Assembly: GCA_037976565.1 (NCBI GenBank)
Contig: CP137675.1
Location: 14,969,330 to 15,033,329, forward strand
DNA from: Mesocentrotus franciscanus
Taxonomy: Eukaryota > Echinodermata > Echinoidea > Camarodonta > Strongylocentrotidae
Direction: 5' to 3'
Length of the DNA: 64,000 nucleotides
The translations under genes were made by a program, and so were the position numbers. Below are positions 10,937-22,727 of this stretch, in pieces; position 1 is the stretch's first letter; each line of letters opens with the position of its first letter. Under the pieces are notes generated by a model. The model saw only the letters and a program-made list of their open reading frames with translations, searched no databases and was not told where the DNA came from.

Positions 10937-13547
10937 TCAATCATATAACATGTCATTCGCTTCTCTCCTCTGACTCTCAGGTGTTAGGTATTCCTTCAAT
11001 TTCCTCTTAAAATGAGCTATGTTTTCTATATTAGAAATGGAATTCCAATGTTTTATGACAATGTAATAAAACGAATTTCCGATACTACCTACTCTTTCTG
11101 GTAAGTTAAAATTGAATCGGCTATTTCTTGTACTATAATCATGTAAGTCAGTAACAAGATCGAAGTTCGATCGAAATAAATTTTTCGACCTAGTAAGATG
11201 TATTTTGTGCACGTGATGCAATACGAGCTGTTTTGATCTTCGATTGACTTCAAGAAAACCAGCTTTAGAAAGTTCGCTGTAGCCAACATGAGTTCTTGGA
11301 TCAGAACGGTTGATAAATCTCACCATTTTGTTCTGTATAATTTTCAACTTCTTATGATCTGACTTGTTTATGTTACTATACCATGAAGGGTTAGCATAGT
11401 CAAATAAAAATTGAATAAGAGCAAAGGAAATTATACGTCTTGCTTTTAAACCCCTACACCTTTGATATCTGTACAAAAATTTCAGACGAGAATTTGCTTT
11501 TTTTAGAACTGAATCTACTAAAGATGGAAATGAAATTGCGCTAGCCAACTCAATGCCTAAATACTTGGCGGATTCTTTTCTTTTGATTGCTTGATTACTG
11601 TGTGTCACTTTGAGTTCAAATAACTTTTTAGAACTACTTTTAGAACAAAACAAAATACTTTATGTTTTTCCCAAGTGTAAAGAAAGCTTATTATCAGTCA
11701 TCCAATCGACACACGTAGACAGCTGTTCACTGAGCTTTTCCTCAAGATATTTTGGATTAGGATTTGAATAGAGTAGTACGCTGTCATCCGCGTACGATAA
11801 TGGTTTAAAGTCTTTTATGCAAATACACATATCATTGATATAACTTGTAAATAGAATTGGGCCTAAAATGCTTCCCTGAGGAACACCGCATGTTATAGGC
11901 ATTAGTTTGGAACGAATATCATGAATGGCCACTACTTGGTGTCGATTAGGCAAGTAGGGTCTGAACCACTTTAAACTTGCCTTCTTAAAACCCATTATTT
12001 GTTTTTTTTTCAATAAGACGCCGTGATTAACTGTATCAAAAGCCTTTTGCAGATCAAGGAGCACCATACCAACAAAACGCCCTTGGGAATTTTCTGTCCT
12101 CAAATAATCAGTCGAATGAATTAGACATGTTTCAGTCGAATAGTCATGTCGAAAACCAGATTGAAATTAATAAATTATATCATTTTCTTTGAAGTATTTT
12201 TTAATTTGAACACAGACCGATTTCCCCAGAATTTGTTATGCTACGCTTAAAACACTAATAGGTCTATAATTGCTAACATCAGTCTTATCTTTCTTTTTAT
12301 GAAGTGGAGTCACTTTTGCTTTTTTCATATCCTCTGGAAAAGTAATCGTCAAGATAGATAGTTCATTAAGTAACTTAAAACCTTCGCACCATCTTTCAGA
12401 AATTTAGCTCGAATCATGTCTAACCCAGTACTTTTTGATACATTTAATTTAAGTAGCTCATTGATAACAAATTGTTCACTGATTGGTAATAACTCGAAGC
12501 TGTTTTTCACGTACACATTTTCTTTCGTAAAACTCACGAATACAATCATTGTCTGCGCTGAAAGTTTGTCTACTAATATGGCAGCCACATTTGTAAAATA
12601 AGAATCGAATTCATTAGCGATGGCCATCTTATCATGACATAATTCCCCATCGATTGTAATGACATATTCTTGTTCTTTTCTCTTCTTATTCTTTAATCCT
12701 AAGCTTTTTAGATTCTGCCAAAGCCTTTCCGAATTTTGTTTATGTTCTTCTATCTTGTTTTGTAAGTAATCGAGTTTAGCCTTTTTCACCTGTATTTGGA
12801 CCATATTTCTGAATACACTGTGTCTTTTATAGAGCGTCTCATCTTGTGCTCTTTTCCGCATTTTTTGTATACTATATTTCTCTCTTGAATTAAGGAAAGA
12901 ATATCTTTAGTTATCCAATTTTCTGATCTCTGTTTCATTCTTATCCGTTTCAGTGGCGCTATCATATTCAAAGTTGAGATAAAAACATGTTGAATTATTG
13001 ACCATGACTCATTCACATCTGAGCAGTCAGTTATTCCTGACCAATCAACAGCAGATAGTTGAAGATTGAAAGTCTCTTCTGTATTTTTTTTCATGGATCT
13101 GATATCATTAGTCCTGTGATAACCTATAGCCAGTCTAATATTTTTCCGTGTACAGAAACTAAAAGAATGGTCGCTAATACCAAGATCAATGACACCACTT
13201 TGACTTATGTTGTTTTCTTTCCTACAACTAGCATGATCCAGTAGAGAAGAACATGTAGGTGTAACGCGCGTTGCCTCTTTAATGAGTTGACTAAACTCGT
13301 GAAGACTCAACAAGTCAATATATTTTTTAGCCAGGGGCGATTTGTGGAGAAGACAAATATTCATGTCTCCTAAAAGAATAATTTCGTCATCCTTTTTTAA
13401 TACATCAAGAATATTGCACAATTTCTTGATAAACAAATTGTTTTTCGGAGGTCTATACAGAACGCCAACAACAATTGGTTTTGATCTTGGTATAATCAGG
13501 GAGGTGAAAGAAAGGAGGTGAAACTCTTGTAATTTATTCAAACTCAT
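10937..13547 (-). pseudogene. LINE-B ORF2 pseudogene: distal endonuclease and reverse transcriptase
   Basis: Reading 5' to 3' on the minus strand: KPIVVGVLYRPPKNN (about 13450), ILLGDMNICLLHK (about 13350) and LGISDHSFSF (about 13170) are endonuclease motifs. VSKSTGLDMIRAKFLK (about 12415), NYRPISVLSV (about 12250), LLDLQKAFDTVNH (about 12030), CGVPQGSILGPILF (about 11870) and the catalytic YADD (11783-11794) are RT motifs. SAKYLGIELASAISF follows near 11565. Inactivating changes are a frameshift near 12820, several stops between 12104 and 12348, and an in-frame TAA near 11655 at a position where relatives have Glu (KT*SILFCSK). Confidence 0.9.
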
Positions 13548-14226
13548 TCGTGAGTTCTAAAGCGTAACAATGGGATGTGTAACATTCCACTTGGCTTTGA
13601 AGTTCCATGCTCCGAACCGCGCTTCCACTGCGGGGACTTTCGGAAGCCAGGCACCAGTTTTACATTTATTACAAAATATTAAATTACCGGCAAAATTTCA
13701 GTGTAAATCACAAATTTTATTTGGGGATTGTATTGGGAAAAGTGCATCAAACAAATTTTCAAATTTAGTACTCCGTCCTTCCTATAATTTGTGTGCCAGA
13801 GTTGGTAAAAGAAAAATTACATCCTGACAAAAACTCAATATTTTAGGATAATGCGCTAATTTGTGCATGTTTTAATGTCCCGTTATTTAATCCATGATTT
13901 ACAATCTTTAATAACATTAAGTTTGCTAATGCGTGTTTTCGCGTGTTTTTATATTTTTGAAGTAAAAAAGGATGAAATTACACAAGTTTGTGTTCGCTTG
14001 TTCTACTCTTTACACATTCAACAATGGATGAGAAATCATTGAAAGGGACAGCGAACAGTTGCTGCGATACCATTTTCTGAAGTAGGAATTCTAAATCCTG
14101 AAATTTCATGCGCTCTTTATATTACCACCTGGTCAACAGTTGCAGATAAGAGCATAACTTTTCGGCGGCGTGAAGCATGCGGTCAAAGGAGAGCGGCTTG
14201 ATTCCAGTCCTTCTCTATCACGTCCC
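13499..14226. mobile_element. 728-bp TIR element with 11-bp target duplication (Mutator/MULE-like) inside LINE-B
   Basis: The 11-bp sequence TGGTATAATCA is present exactly at 13488-13498 and 14227-14237. Between the copies the ends are imperfect inverted repeats: GGGAGGTGAAAGAAAGGA on the left, and the inverse of GGGACGTGATAGAGAAGGA on the right. Both flanking LINE-B halves read LIIP across the duplicated bases in the same frame. Removing 739 bp therefore joins LIIP to RSKPIVVG without a frameshift. Target duplications of 9-11 bp point to the Mutator superfamily. No transposase is visible, so it is non-autonomous. Confidence 0.85.
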
Positions 14227-14566
14227 TGGTATAATCAAATGAATCCACAGGGATTCCGTATCTCCAGTACTTATAGCATCAATAATATCGAATGCAATAT
14301 CATTTCTGATATAGAAACATACACCACCTCCGGAGCCAGAGGACTGATCATGGCGTATGATTTTATATCCGTTTATTTCAATTTCTTCATCATTTATGGA
14401 ATTATTTAACCATGTTTCAGTGAAAGTGATAATAGACAGCTTTTTTCTTTTAAAAAGAATTCTAAGTTCCAATATCTTGTTGAGGATAGACCTTCACATT
14501 TGTTTCATCTCCAATCTAAAATTCCAATTCTTAAATTCCTTGAAAGGTACTAGATAAAGCTTTTGA
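14218..14566 (-). pseudogene. LINE-B proximal endonuclease segment
   Basis: Minus-strand reading gives NVRSILNKILELRILF, then LSIITFTETWL, then GYKIIRHDQSSGSGGGVCFY. These are the conserved N-terminal blocks of an APE-type LINE endonuclease; the Glu of TETWL is a catalytic metal ligand in this family. The frame ends in a stop contributed by the inserted element just after LIIP. An upstream stop or frameshift near 14520 separates it from NWNFRLEMKQM. Confidence 0.88.
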
Positions 14567-14570
14567 AAGT

Positions 14571-17500
14571 ATTAATCTTTTGTTACACTGTCTATGCATC
14601 AATAGATAATGGTTTTATAAGTTATTCAAACATTCTGTAAAGTTTCAATAAATAAAATTATTATAAAATACGGGTTCTAGAATGTAGGCAAACTAATTGG
14701 TCAAATGACGGCACGTGACCGTGCATCTTTCTTACCTACCACGGTAACCATGCCAACCGTGCAAAAAGTTCTTTCAAAAGTAATATCCTACGGCAAGAAG
14801 TGATAATGCACGACTAAGTGTGTGTATCTCTGGCGCTTACAAAATTAAGAAGCGATGACGTGCACGCAATTTTAAATGGCAATAACAAAGATGCGCAAAA
14901 TGAGACGCGCATTGTAATTTTGGCTACGCTTTTGCGATGTCATTCATAAATGCAAATGGCGATCTCTATATGACTGTGTGAAACTTGGCATTTTGATCAA
15001 GTCTATTGTTTATTTCACGAATTTATATTCATATTGCCTACCCGTTTTTATAAAATGAGTACCCGTTTTTATAAAATGAGTAATTCATGTTTTGAAGCTT
15101 GTGCATTTGTGATTTTCACGGCACTAATACCTCAGTCACACCGCCAAACCGACTCCACACCGATTCAAAAATTCCTTACCATTGGAAGTATGATGGGGTG
15201 TCCAAAGTTCGCGAGCATTTGACAAATAATTAGGAAAGTGATATACGATCCATGTTTCCTCACATTCTCAAATTTATTTACATCGAGAATATAATATCAA
15301 ATGAACAGCAAAATTATAGCCTACAACTGGTGCAACAAGGAAATTAATCTTCAAAAGAATTCGGGCGACATCGCGATCTCAAAATGCTATGCCGGATCGG
15401 CTTGTGCTACAACTGAAGAAAAAGTCACAAAAAGAACGAGTCCTTAATTCGCGCACGAGAGTTTCCAAGTGATTTATCAACAACAACAAAGCGATCTGTC
15501 AAAGGTAAGCTAATGACATAAATTGCAAGTCAAAATATCCTAAAATCAGTTGGTTTCACCTTTTCCTTACAATTTTGATGATATTTAAATATTTTTCATA
15601 ATTTTGCACCCAATTCCAAAACTGTCGAGTCTAGGTAATTTTATGTTCACCTTCCTTTGGTTATATCATTATTTTCGAAATCTAACCGAATTTTTGAGAT
15701 ATGGAACTTTTTGCGAAATAAGGTCACACCACCATAATGGAGTGTTTTGTTCGGTCTCTTGTCGGTCTTGTTTTGGTCTACTCAGTGGGACTGAGGTATC
15801 AGTTAAGCCACAATGAGACGCATAATGAACTTGATAAGTCTGGCTCATTATCCGACTGACTTAACCTGTATGTAGTGCATATTCAATATTTGCACTCGCA
15901 AACATGAATTACTTGTATACTGAAAGTGACTCCCCTTCATTTAGCTCTACTTTTATACTACCTTTATACTATATCGGTTTTGGTAAACAAAATTATTACG
16001 TAATAGAACCTTCTGCAAATGTTCCCAACCTTTTGTCTTCCGATACCTATTATTATTTCCTCTTTTTTTTTGCATTGCTTCGAAAAAAATATTTTTACAA
16101 ATCCACATAACAACGTTAAACCTAAAAGCAAGTGATTAACCGATTACAGGCAAAGCCTCGGTCGCTTAATGAAGGGGTGTGACTCTCCCATCAAATGATA
16201 CTTCGTAAAAAGTACGGCAAACGGCAAATCCTTGCCTGTTATTGGCAAAAAAAATACCTCTATCCTTGAGCCTTGTAGAAAAGTATCCCTAAATATAGGA
16301 CGCCGAGGACCTTATCTCGTTTGCTCATTCACAATTTGTCGAAAAAATTATGTTACCCCCCTTCTTTCTCGCCCTTTCTCGCCCTTTCCTTGTAACGCTC
16401 CTGTATTTAGGGAGAATGGCTCTGGATTGATTAACTGATTGGTATGAAAAGTTATCCATGTCGTTGAAACTCTCTAAGGTCTCACAGGAAGACGCTTTAC
16501 CCGGCCAGTTGTAGAGATTAATGGACTCATGGAACCCGAGATTGGTTTTCATTGAATTCGAGGAGTTGATGTTCCGTTTCTTTGGCAGAGAGAAAGAGAG
16601 AGTGGGAGGGGGAGCGAGAGAGAGAGAGAGAGAGAGAATAAAATTATTTTTAAAAAACACCAGGGTCCGTTCGTCAACATTGCACGTTCGAGAAACTTAA
16701 GGCCCAGAGCAATCGCTTTGTGATTGTATAAACCCAAGATGATATCTTTCGTTAAAACAAAACACCTAACTTCCTTTTTGGTTCTAGCTCACATTTAAGA
16801 GAATACCTGAAGAGGAAGCTCGGGGTTTTCTTTTACAGCTCTCATTTAATCAGTCATCAACTCATCATCAACAACATGGTTTATTTGATCCAAGTATACG
16901 TTATACAATGTCGTAAGTCTGTAAATATCTGTACATTTAAATTCGAATCGACACAATGCTTTTAAAGTATTATGAATGAATTAGAATATACGGAAATAAC
17001 ACTTAATTGTGTTCACTGGCTAAACTTTACCGAAGTCTTTCCTAATTGATCGGTGCCTTTAGGACATTAGCTATTAACATTTCTCTTATCATGTCGGGTT
17101 TGATTTTATATCTTTCTATGTTAAACAAATCTTTTTGTTCATTATTTCCCGTTTGATGATGTGTTGATACGACATAATGTGACCAATATGATTTTTATGA
17201 GTTTTATCGAATCTTCCTTCAACAGAACCCAGTGCTATAAATGAGCAGTATTTGCACAAAGACCATTCTCAGCTAGAATGAGTGAAATAAAGAATGTCTA
17301 GTTTCATGTTTGAGAAACGATTGTTTATTACAACCACCTCCCTCCCAAGAAAAATAAAATAATGAGGACAGGACCAACACAAATGTTAAAGTGCTAAATT
17401 TTGTCATTTTTTTCTTCAAACCTCCATAGAATGGACCCTTTCTGCGCTGAATTGAACCATTCAAATGTTTTTAATAATTTGGAGGTTGATTTTTAGACAA

Positions 17501-18868
17501 TGAACGACTCCCGTTCGATTTCATCATCATCATCATCAACTTGTCCCCAAACATTATGGTCTTTGACCCTTTACCATCTTAACGATTTCCTAATGACGTC
17601 GAATTATCTCTTTTGGTATGTTCTCCAAAAAAGAATTGTCTGTCAATTTTCTTTTGCCGTCTCACCCTCATTTTACAAAGAGTAGCGTCTCCCTTCCGAC
17701 ATTGTTGCAGCGTGCGTATGAGTGTGTGTGCGCGTGAGTGGGAGTGCATATATTTAAACGTCTTTGGTGTTTGGCATAGACATATTAATTTTGAGTGAGT
17801 GGGAGTGTGTGGGTAGGTGCGTGTGCGCGCGTGTGTGTGTGTGGATCAAGGGTAACGGTTTACAAAGCCCTTTCTTGTAATGATCCCGACTTTCAATCAT
17901 CATGATCATTATAATCAACCTACATTTTGTACGATATATATCGATAAATTGTGGTTTTTCCATATTCAACCTTTCATCTTAATAGGGAATTTGTTATATA
18001 TCTGTCACTATATAAATTATAAAATTTGAATTCTAAAATGGTCGAAATATATTTAATATTTTGTCACTATAATTATGTTAACATGAAAGACAGATAGACT
18101 CTAAAATTTATAATCAATTCATGAAATATTCAAATAAAAATATATATATATTCTTTTTTTCAAAAAAGATTTGGGAAATGATTATGATTTCAGGTAAACC
18201 ATTGAATTACTTTGCACTGGTTCATGTTTAAGATAAAATTCTATAAAAGCTAACTTAAAAGTCGACTGATAATATATAGTTACATCAAGATTCATACAAG
18301 TTGTCAGGTATAGCTTTTACTATGGAACATCATCATAATATTATAGTTTGAATATAATATAGGGCACGTAAATCCAGTGATGATATTTTGTCGGATTGTC
18401 ATCAAATTATAAATAACATGGGCGCCAGTAAGATCGGGTCAACGCCACGCACAATTTAGCCATAGCTGTCAGTTCCAATTCGAGACGTCATTTCGAACTC
18501 AAAGCAATAATGTTGACCCAAGCTTAAATCTCGTCTTAATACCACTTGCTTCCATTTCCCGAGTTATGAGATTTTCCGCTCCTGACGATATTATATTTCT
18601 TATCAAGAGGCCCAAGAATGTACTGTTTATACCATGGTAGGGATCTTCTCTTTAGATATGCCAAGAAGTTGGTTAACGTGAAATATGCTAATCTGCTAAA
18701 TAAAGGTTGACTGTGAGATAAACATCGGCTCTCGAAATGAAATAACTACACATGAATTTTACGTGAGATCGGCAGATTTGTGTGGTTCTTTCCATACCAC
18801 TACCTAAGTTAGTTGAATCATCGAAGTACAGGAATATCTACACTGTTGCTCACAAAGTTGAATTCTCC
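14571..18868. other. Unassigned AT-rich stretch
   Basis: No gene recognised; all open frames are under 115 codons and without domains. Contents: a 20-bp direct duplication with CCCGTTTTTATAAAATGAGT at about 15041-15081, (GA)n at about 16588-16638, and GT-rich tracts at about 17717-17745 and 17811-17843. A CACACCGCCAAACCGACTCC motif near 15137 resembles dispersed sequence near 43920 on the opposite strand. Confidence 0.55.
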
Positions 18869-19059
18869 TTACCTCTTTTAATAAAATGATTGTGACAATA
18901 TGAGTTGTTTTTTAAAAGATAAAAATGTATATCTTCTAAGAACTTAATTGATAAATCTGAAGAGTCATAGGGGTTGATCAATAAAGTTCTGAGAAGATAT
19001 AAACTTTATCTATCAAGAATAATCAATATTGTCATAATGAGTTCATTGAAAGAGGTAAA
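18869..19059. repeat. Diverged fold-back element, ~77-bp arms
   Basis: Arm 18869-18946 and arm 18983-19059 are inverted copies at roughly 75-80% identity by eye. They share TTACCTCTTT at the outer ends and TATCTTCT.AGAACTT at the inner ends. A related half-copy (GAGAAGATAT, then TATCAAGAA and ATATTGTCAT) appears at about 49060-49105. No target duplication identified. Confidence 0.65.
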
Positions 19060-19417
19060 CAGAGAAATTACAACTTAATGAACAACAATGTACTAACTCC
19101 TTGTCCCTTCAAACATGCTAGTGGTCCATGGTTAGAAGCAGTAAAAAATTGATATACTTTGACCCATTATTATCGAGGACGTAAAAATTCAACGGATCTG
19201 TTTTCTACCCTGCCCTTAACTGCTTTTGTTATCGTGTTATAAACGGATGTCTGCAAGGAGATATGATTGTTAAAGTAATAGAATTACAGAAAATAATAAA
19301 GCCCTTTCTTACAGCCATAACTTAATTCAGACAGTGTTATATATCAATTTCAGATTGTGATTTGCCTCGTCTGATAGAAATATGGAGCATCAAATTGCAA
19401 AAATTGCAAAAGTCTAT

Positions 19418-19715
19418 GGGTGGTATTCTCGAAAGCGGACTAACTTTAGTCCATGGTTTAATCCTCCGACTAAGTATGGAATGCCAAGTGTCCATATGAA
19501 TATGGTTTGGAATAATTTGATATGTCCCTAAATTACCATGATAACATTATTATTTCATAGTTATATTGTTTATTAATTATGTTATTACATTTTATTATAA
19601 TTTAGTGACAGATTAGATTATTCAAAAACATATTTATATGGACACTTGGCATTCCATACTTAGTCGGAGGATTAAACCATGGACTAAAGTTAGTCCGCTT
19701 TTGAGAATATCACCC
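19418..19715. mobile_element. 298-bp MITE with 87-bp terminal inverted repeats
   Basis: The left arm 19418-19504 and right arm 19629-19715 are inverted copies with about three mismatches. The outer ends read GGGTGRTATTCTC. A direct repeat TAT (19415-19417 and 19716-19718) flanks the element, with TA also possible. A 3-bp AT-rich target duplication and a GGG terminus suggest PIF/Harbinger; a TA target would suggest Tc1/mariner. The high arm identity implies recent mobility. The interior is AT-rich and non-coding. Confidence 0.85.
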
Positions 19716-19718
19716 TAT

Positions 19719-22255
19719 ATATTTTTGGTATCACGTGACGATTAATTCTATTAAACTGAGAACAATCTTTAAAAAACACTATCTAATCATATTCTTATTC
19801 GAACGAGCATGTCATGGGCAATTCTAGTATTTTATTCATAGGACAATTATCATTAATCTCTTTATTTCCTTATTTCCTTAAGACTCACGCATCATCTTTC
19901 AAACACCAACATCGAATAATTGACAAAAAGAAGACAACGTGTACATCATAAATTAACTTCTTTCGTACTTTAATCTCAACGAAGAAGAGACTAAAAAGAA
20001 GCAATTGGTGAGTTGTAATGATGTAATATATCAAATTGCAATAGTGCGTTAAACTCAGTGAAATGCCATAACAGTTAGAAGGAACAAAAAAAATCACTGC
20101 AATACGTATTTAGTAACAATTAAATTATGTGACAACAGTACTTTAAAAAGTTCCAATTTGTCTTTGCAATTCTAAAGGCTCTTTAGTTTTAACTTTCCAC
20201 TCCATACTCTTTCCATGTTCAATAGATCTCCTTACCAATGCGTTAGCAATTTGGGAGCATTCTATATACCTGCTTACTCTCCGTTCATTCTTCAATCAGT
20301 GTTCAGTAATCATCTGAATTGCTCATCGAAAATGATAATTTTGATGTCTCTTTTATACTTCATAATCCCCACTGTCCAAAATGAACTTGGCAGACGTATT
20401 CCCAACTAATGCAATAAGAATAAAGATTTATACATATAGCGGAGGATTTATCCAGATGTCACATCCCCCAAATCTTTTCACAGAGCTGGAATCATCCTTA
20501 CGTGACAGTTCTAAGCAGCCGTAAAAATCAGTTTTACAGATCTCTTTTTTCACTTCATGAGTATTGAATATTTAGACTTTGTTTTTTGAAAGAAATATAT
20601 GTACGATGAAATACTATCACAATACAAACCTTGGAGTCGGTGAACTGACTGTGGCAAGTTATCGGCCTGTAATCCAGGGGCTGCCGGTGGATAAATGATC
20701 TTCCTCACCATCATTATAACTCCTATGAATTTATTATGATTTTAAGTAACGTTAAGATAGGGATTTAAAAAAAAAGATAACATATATGACCTGCTGAATC
20801 GCAAAGATATCTCTAATGCCCGTTGCACACGAGGCGTCATTTGTCTGACGTAGGGCTGCGTCAACAATATGCCGCGCCACGCTAGATTGAGTTCATCCAA
20901 AAACGAACGCACAATAAACAGTGACTTCACAAGATTGATTAGCGCAGGTAGCGCAAGGACGTTTCGTCTTCAGCGGACATTACAGTTTTCCCGTACGACG
21001 AAGTGCACTGATCCACAAGATTTTCTTCAGGCCAAACTGGCAAGTCAATTGAACTTAATGCTTCTCCTCTCTAATGACACTAAAGAAATATCTATCTCAT
21101 ATTTGATGAAGAGTAAAGAAGACAAAAATAAATTAAAACTGCAGCATGCTGTAAATATTTTTACCAAGGCCATTAACATCACATTAGTGTTTTCCGATAA
21201 CAACCAGTCCTCGCCCTTTCAACTTGCATGTAAATCTTACCATTTTTCTAAATGTATTTTACTGATATATAGTTGCAACGGGTTTGTTGTAATATGTATA
21301 TGAATATATCTTGATATATATATATGCTATGAGTACGTACACCTAAGAGCTTCCGCTCAATCAAACATCTAACCAGCATCTTTTATAGATGATTTTCTGA
21401 CGAGAACATGTATCACAGTGATAAACCCGCTATAAATCTAAATGTAACTTATACGATACAATTTTTTCGTTTTACAATAATAATGCTCGGCATTATTGTT
21501 CCCACTATTACTACATAATGTTTTTTTTTTTAATCTTATTTGATAGTAATGATATAATGATGCTAGATAATATATTAGACTGCGTTAAGATTGTTTTGTC
21601 GGGTGATAAAATCAGTGTTTATTTTCATGGCTTACTTGAAGAAGATTCATTTTTACAACCATATCAGGGTAATTCCTAGTTATCTTATCCATACGTTACC
21701 GCCAACAATAAGCATATTATGATTGCACTAAGTTAATAGCTCTATAGAGCAAGGATAAGACAAAATATCGAGAAAATAATTTTGATGTGAATTTGTGCTG
21801 TGTAACGTATGGGGGAAAAATGAACAATAACCCTTGTAATTGTCCAGAATTATGCCGTTTAGATTATGCCTTATAAAATAAGTTATCGCCATTTTGAGTA
21901 AATATTACATTTTATGAAGGGTGCTATTTAGAAAAGGAATTATCGGTAGAAGCCTCACGTATGTTACACACGGTTATCATAATACATGTATTAACTTAGA
22001 AACAATTACACGATGTACCAGGGTCTACTATAGTCTGTTGAAGTAAATACGGCATACCAATCATATATACTCGCTCTATATTACTTTCACATATATTTAC
22101 ATATCTTATTTACATCACGAAATGGTTATTTGAACTTGAAAATTGACACAATTACATGGATGTGAAATAATATGCATATTTCAAAATATAAATAACATTT
22201 ACTGAGTATAATTATATTTACATAATACATTAATACAACATAAAGATGCCTTTGA
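19719..22255. other. Unassigned AT-rich stretch
   Basis: No recognisable domain or RNA gene. The longest open frame, 144 codons at 20869-21303 on the plus strand, has no recognisable motif, ends in low-complexity AT-rich sequence and sits beside palindromic CG-rich sequence. It is not called. Confidence 0.5.
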
Positions 22256-22727
22256 AGACAGTGTGTCCCTTTTGCTTTAGAAAACGTGGCGTTGCCCCAA
22301 ATACTTAACTATTTTCCGGAAAACTGAAGCAGTCTTTGTGAAGAAATCATTCAATATACTTCTGAGATAACCATAGAAAAATATGTTGGGAGGTTTCAAA
22401 CCCTTTTAATGCATGTTCCCAGCTAAAACCGAAATATCTATATGAACCTTACTTTCACTATTATTTGAAAACAAAACAGTTGGATTTAATGTTATTCTAA
22501 GAAAGATATAAGATTTATGATAGTCCGTGGTATGTTATATTCAAAGCAAAAATACAAGAACTGGGTCTGACTGGAAACCTATGAAATTAACGGTTTTCCA
22601 CGCTTTATTTTGAAACTAGATCACTGTTTACTTTCAAATTTCAGGGACGGGACCTACATAACATACATGCGATTCAGGCAAAGTTTTAGTGAATTTCGTG
22701 CAGTCTGCAAAAGGGACACAGGGCCTT
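22256..22727. mobile_element. TTAA-type TIR element, ~472 bp (family shared with 54046-54574)
   Basis: The left end reads AGACAGTGTGTCCCTTTTGC and the right end, inverted, reads AGGCCCTGTGTCCCTTTTGC. The right flank is TTAA (22728-22731), and the left flank is TTGA (22252-22255), one substitution from TTAA. The TIR core TGTCCCTTTTGCAG closely matches the element at 54046-54574, so the two look like members of one family. Non-coding. Confidence 0.65.

Larger units (their letters stand above)
10937..14570 (-). mobile_element. LINE-B: degenerate Jockey/CR1-group non-LTR retrotransposon (minus strand)
   Basis: Endonuclease and reverse transcriptase segments are colinear on the minus strand from about 14570 down to 10937, with a transposon inserted at 13499-14226. 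The C terminus ends ESQRREANDMLYD. The AT-rich 3' flank abuts LINE-A's tail with no clear poly-A of its own, so its 3' end is uncertain. Clade within the Jockey superfamily cannot be fixed by eye; Crack, Daphne, L2 and CR1 are all possible. Confidence 0.87.

Noticed and set aside
20869..21303. 144-codon plus-strand frame as a host gene
   Set aside because: No motif, no splice or start context that stands out, and it ends in low-complexity sequence.
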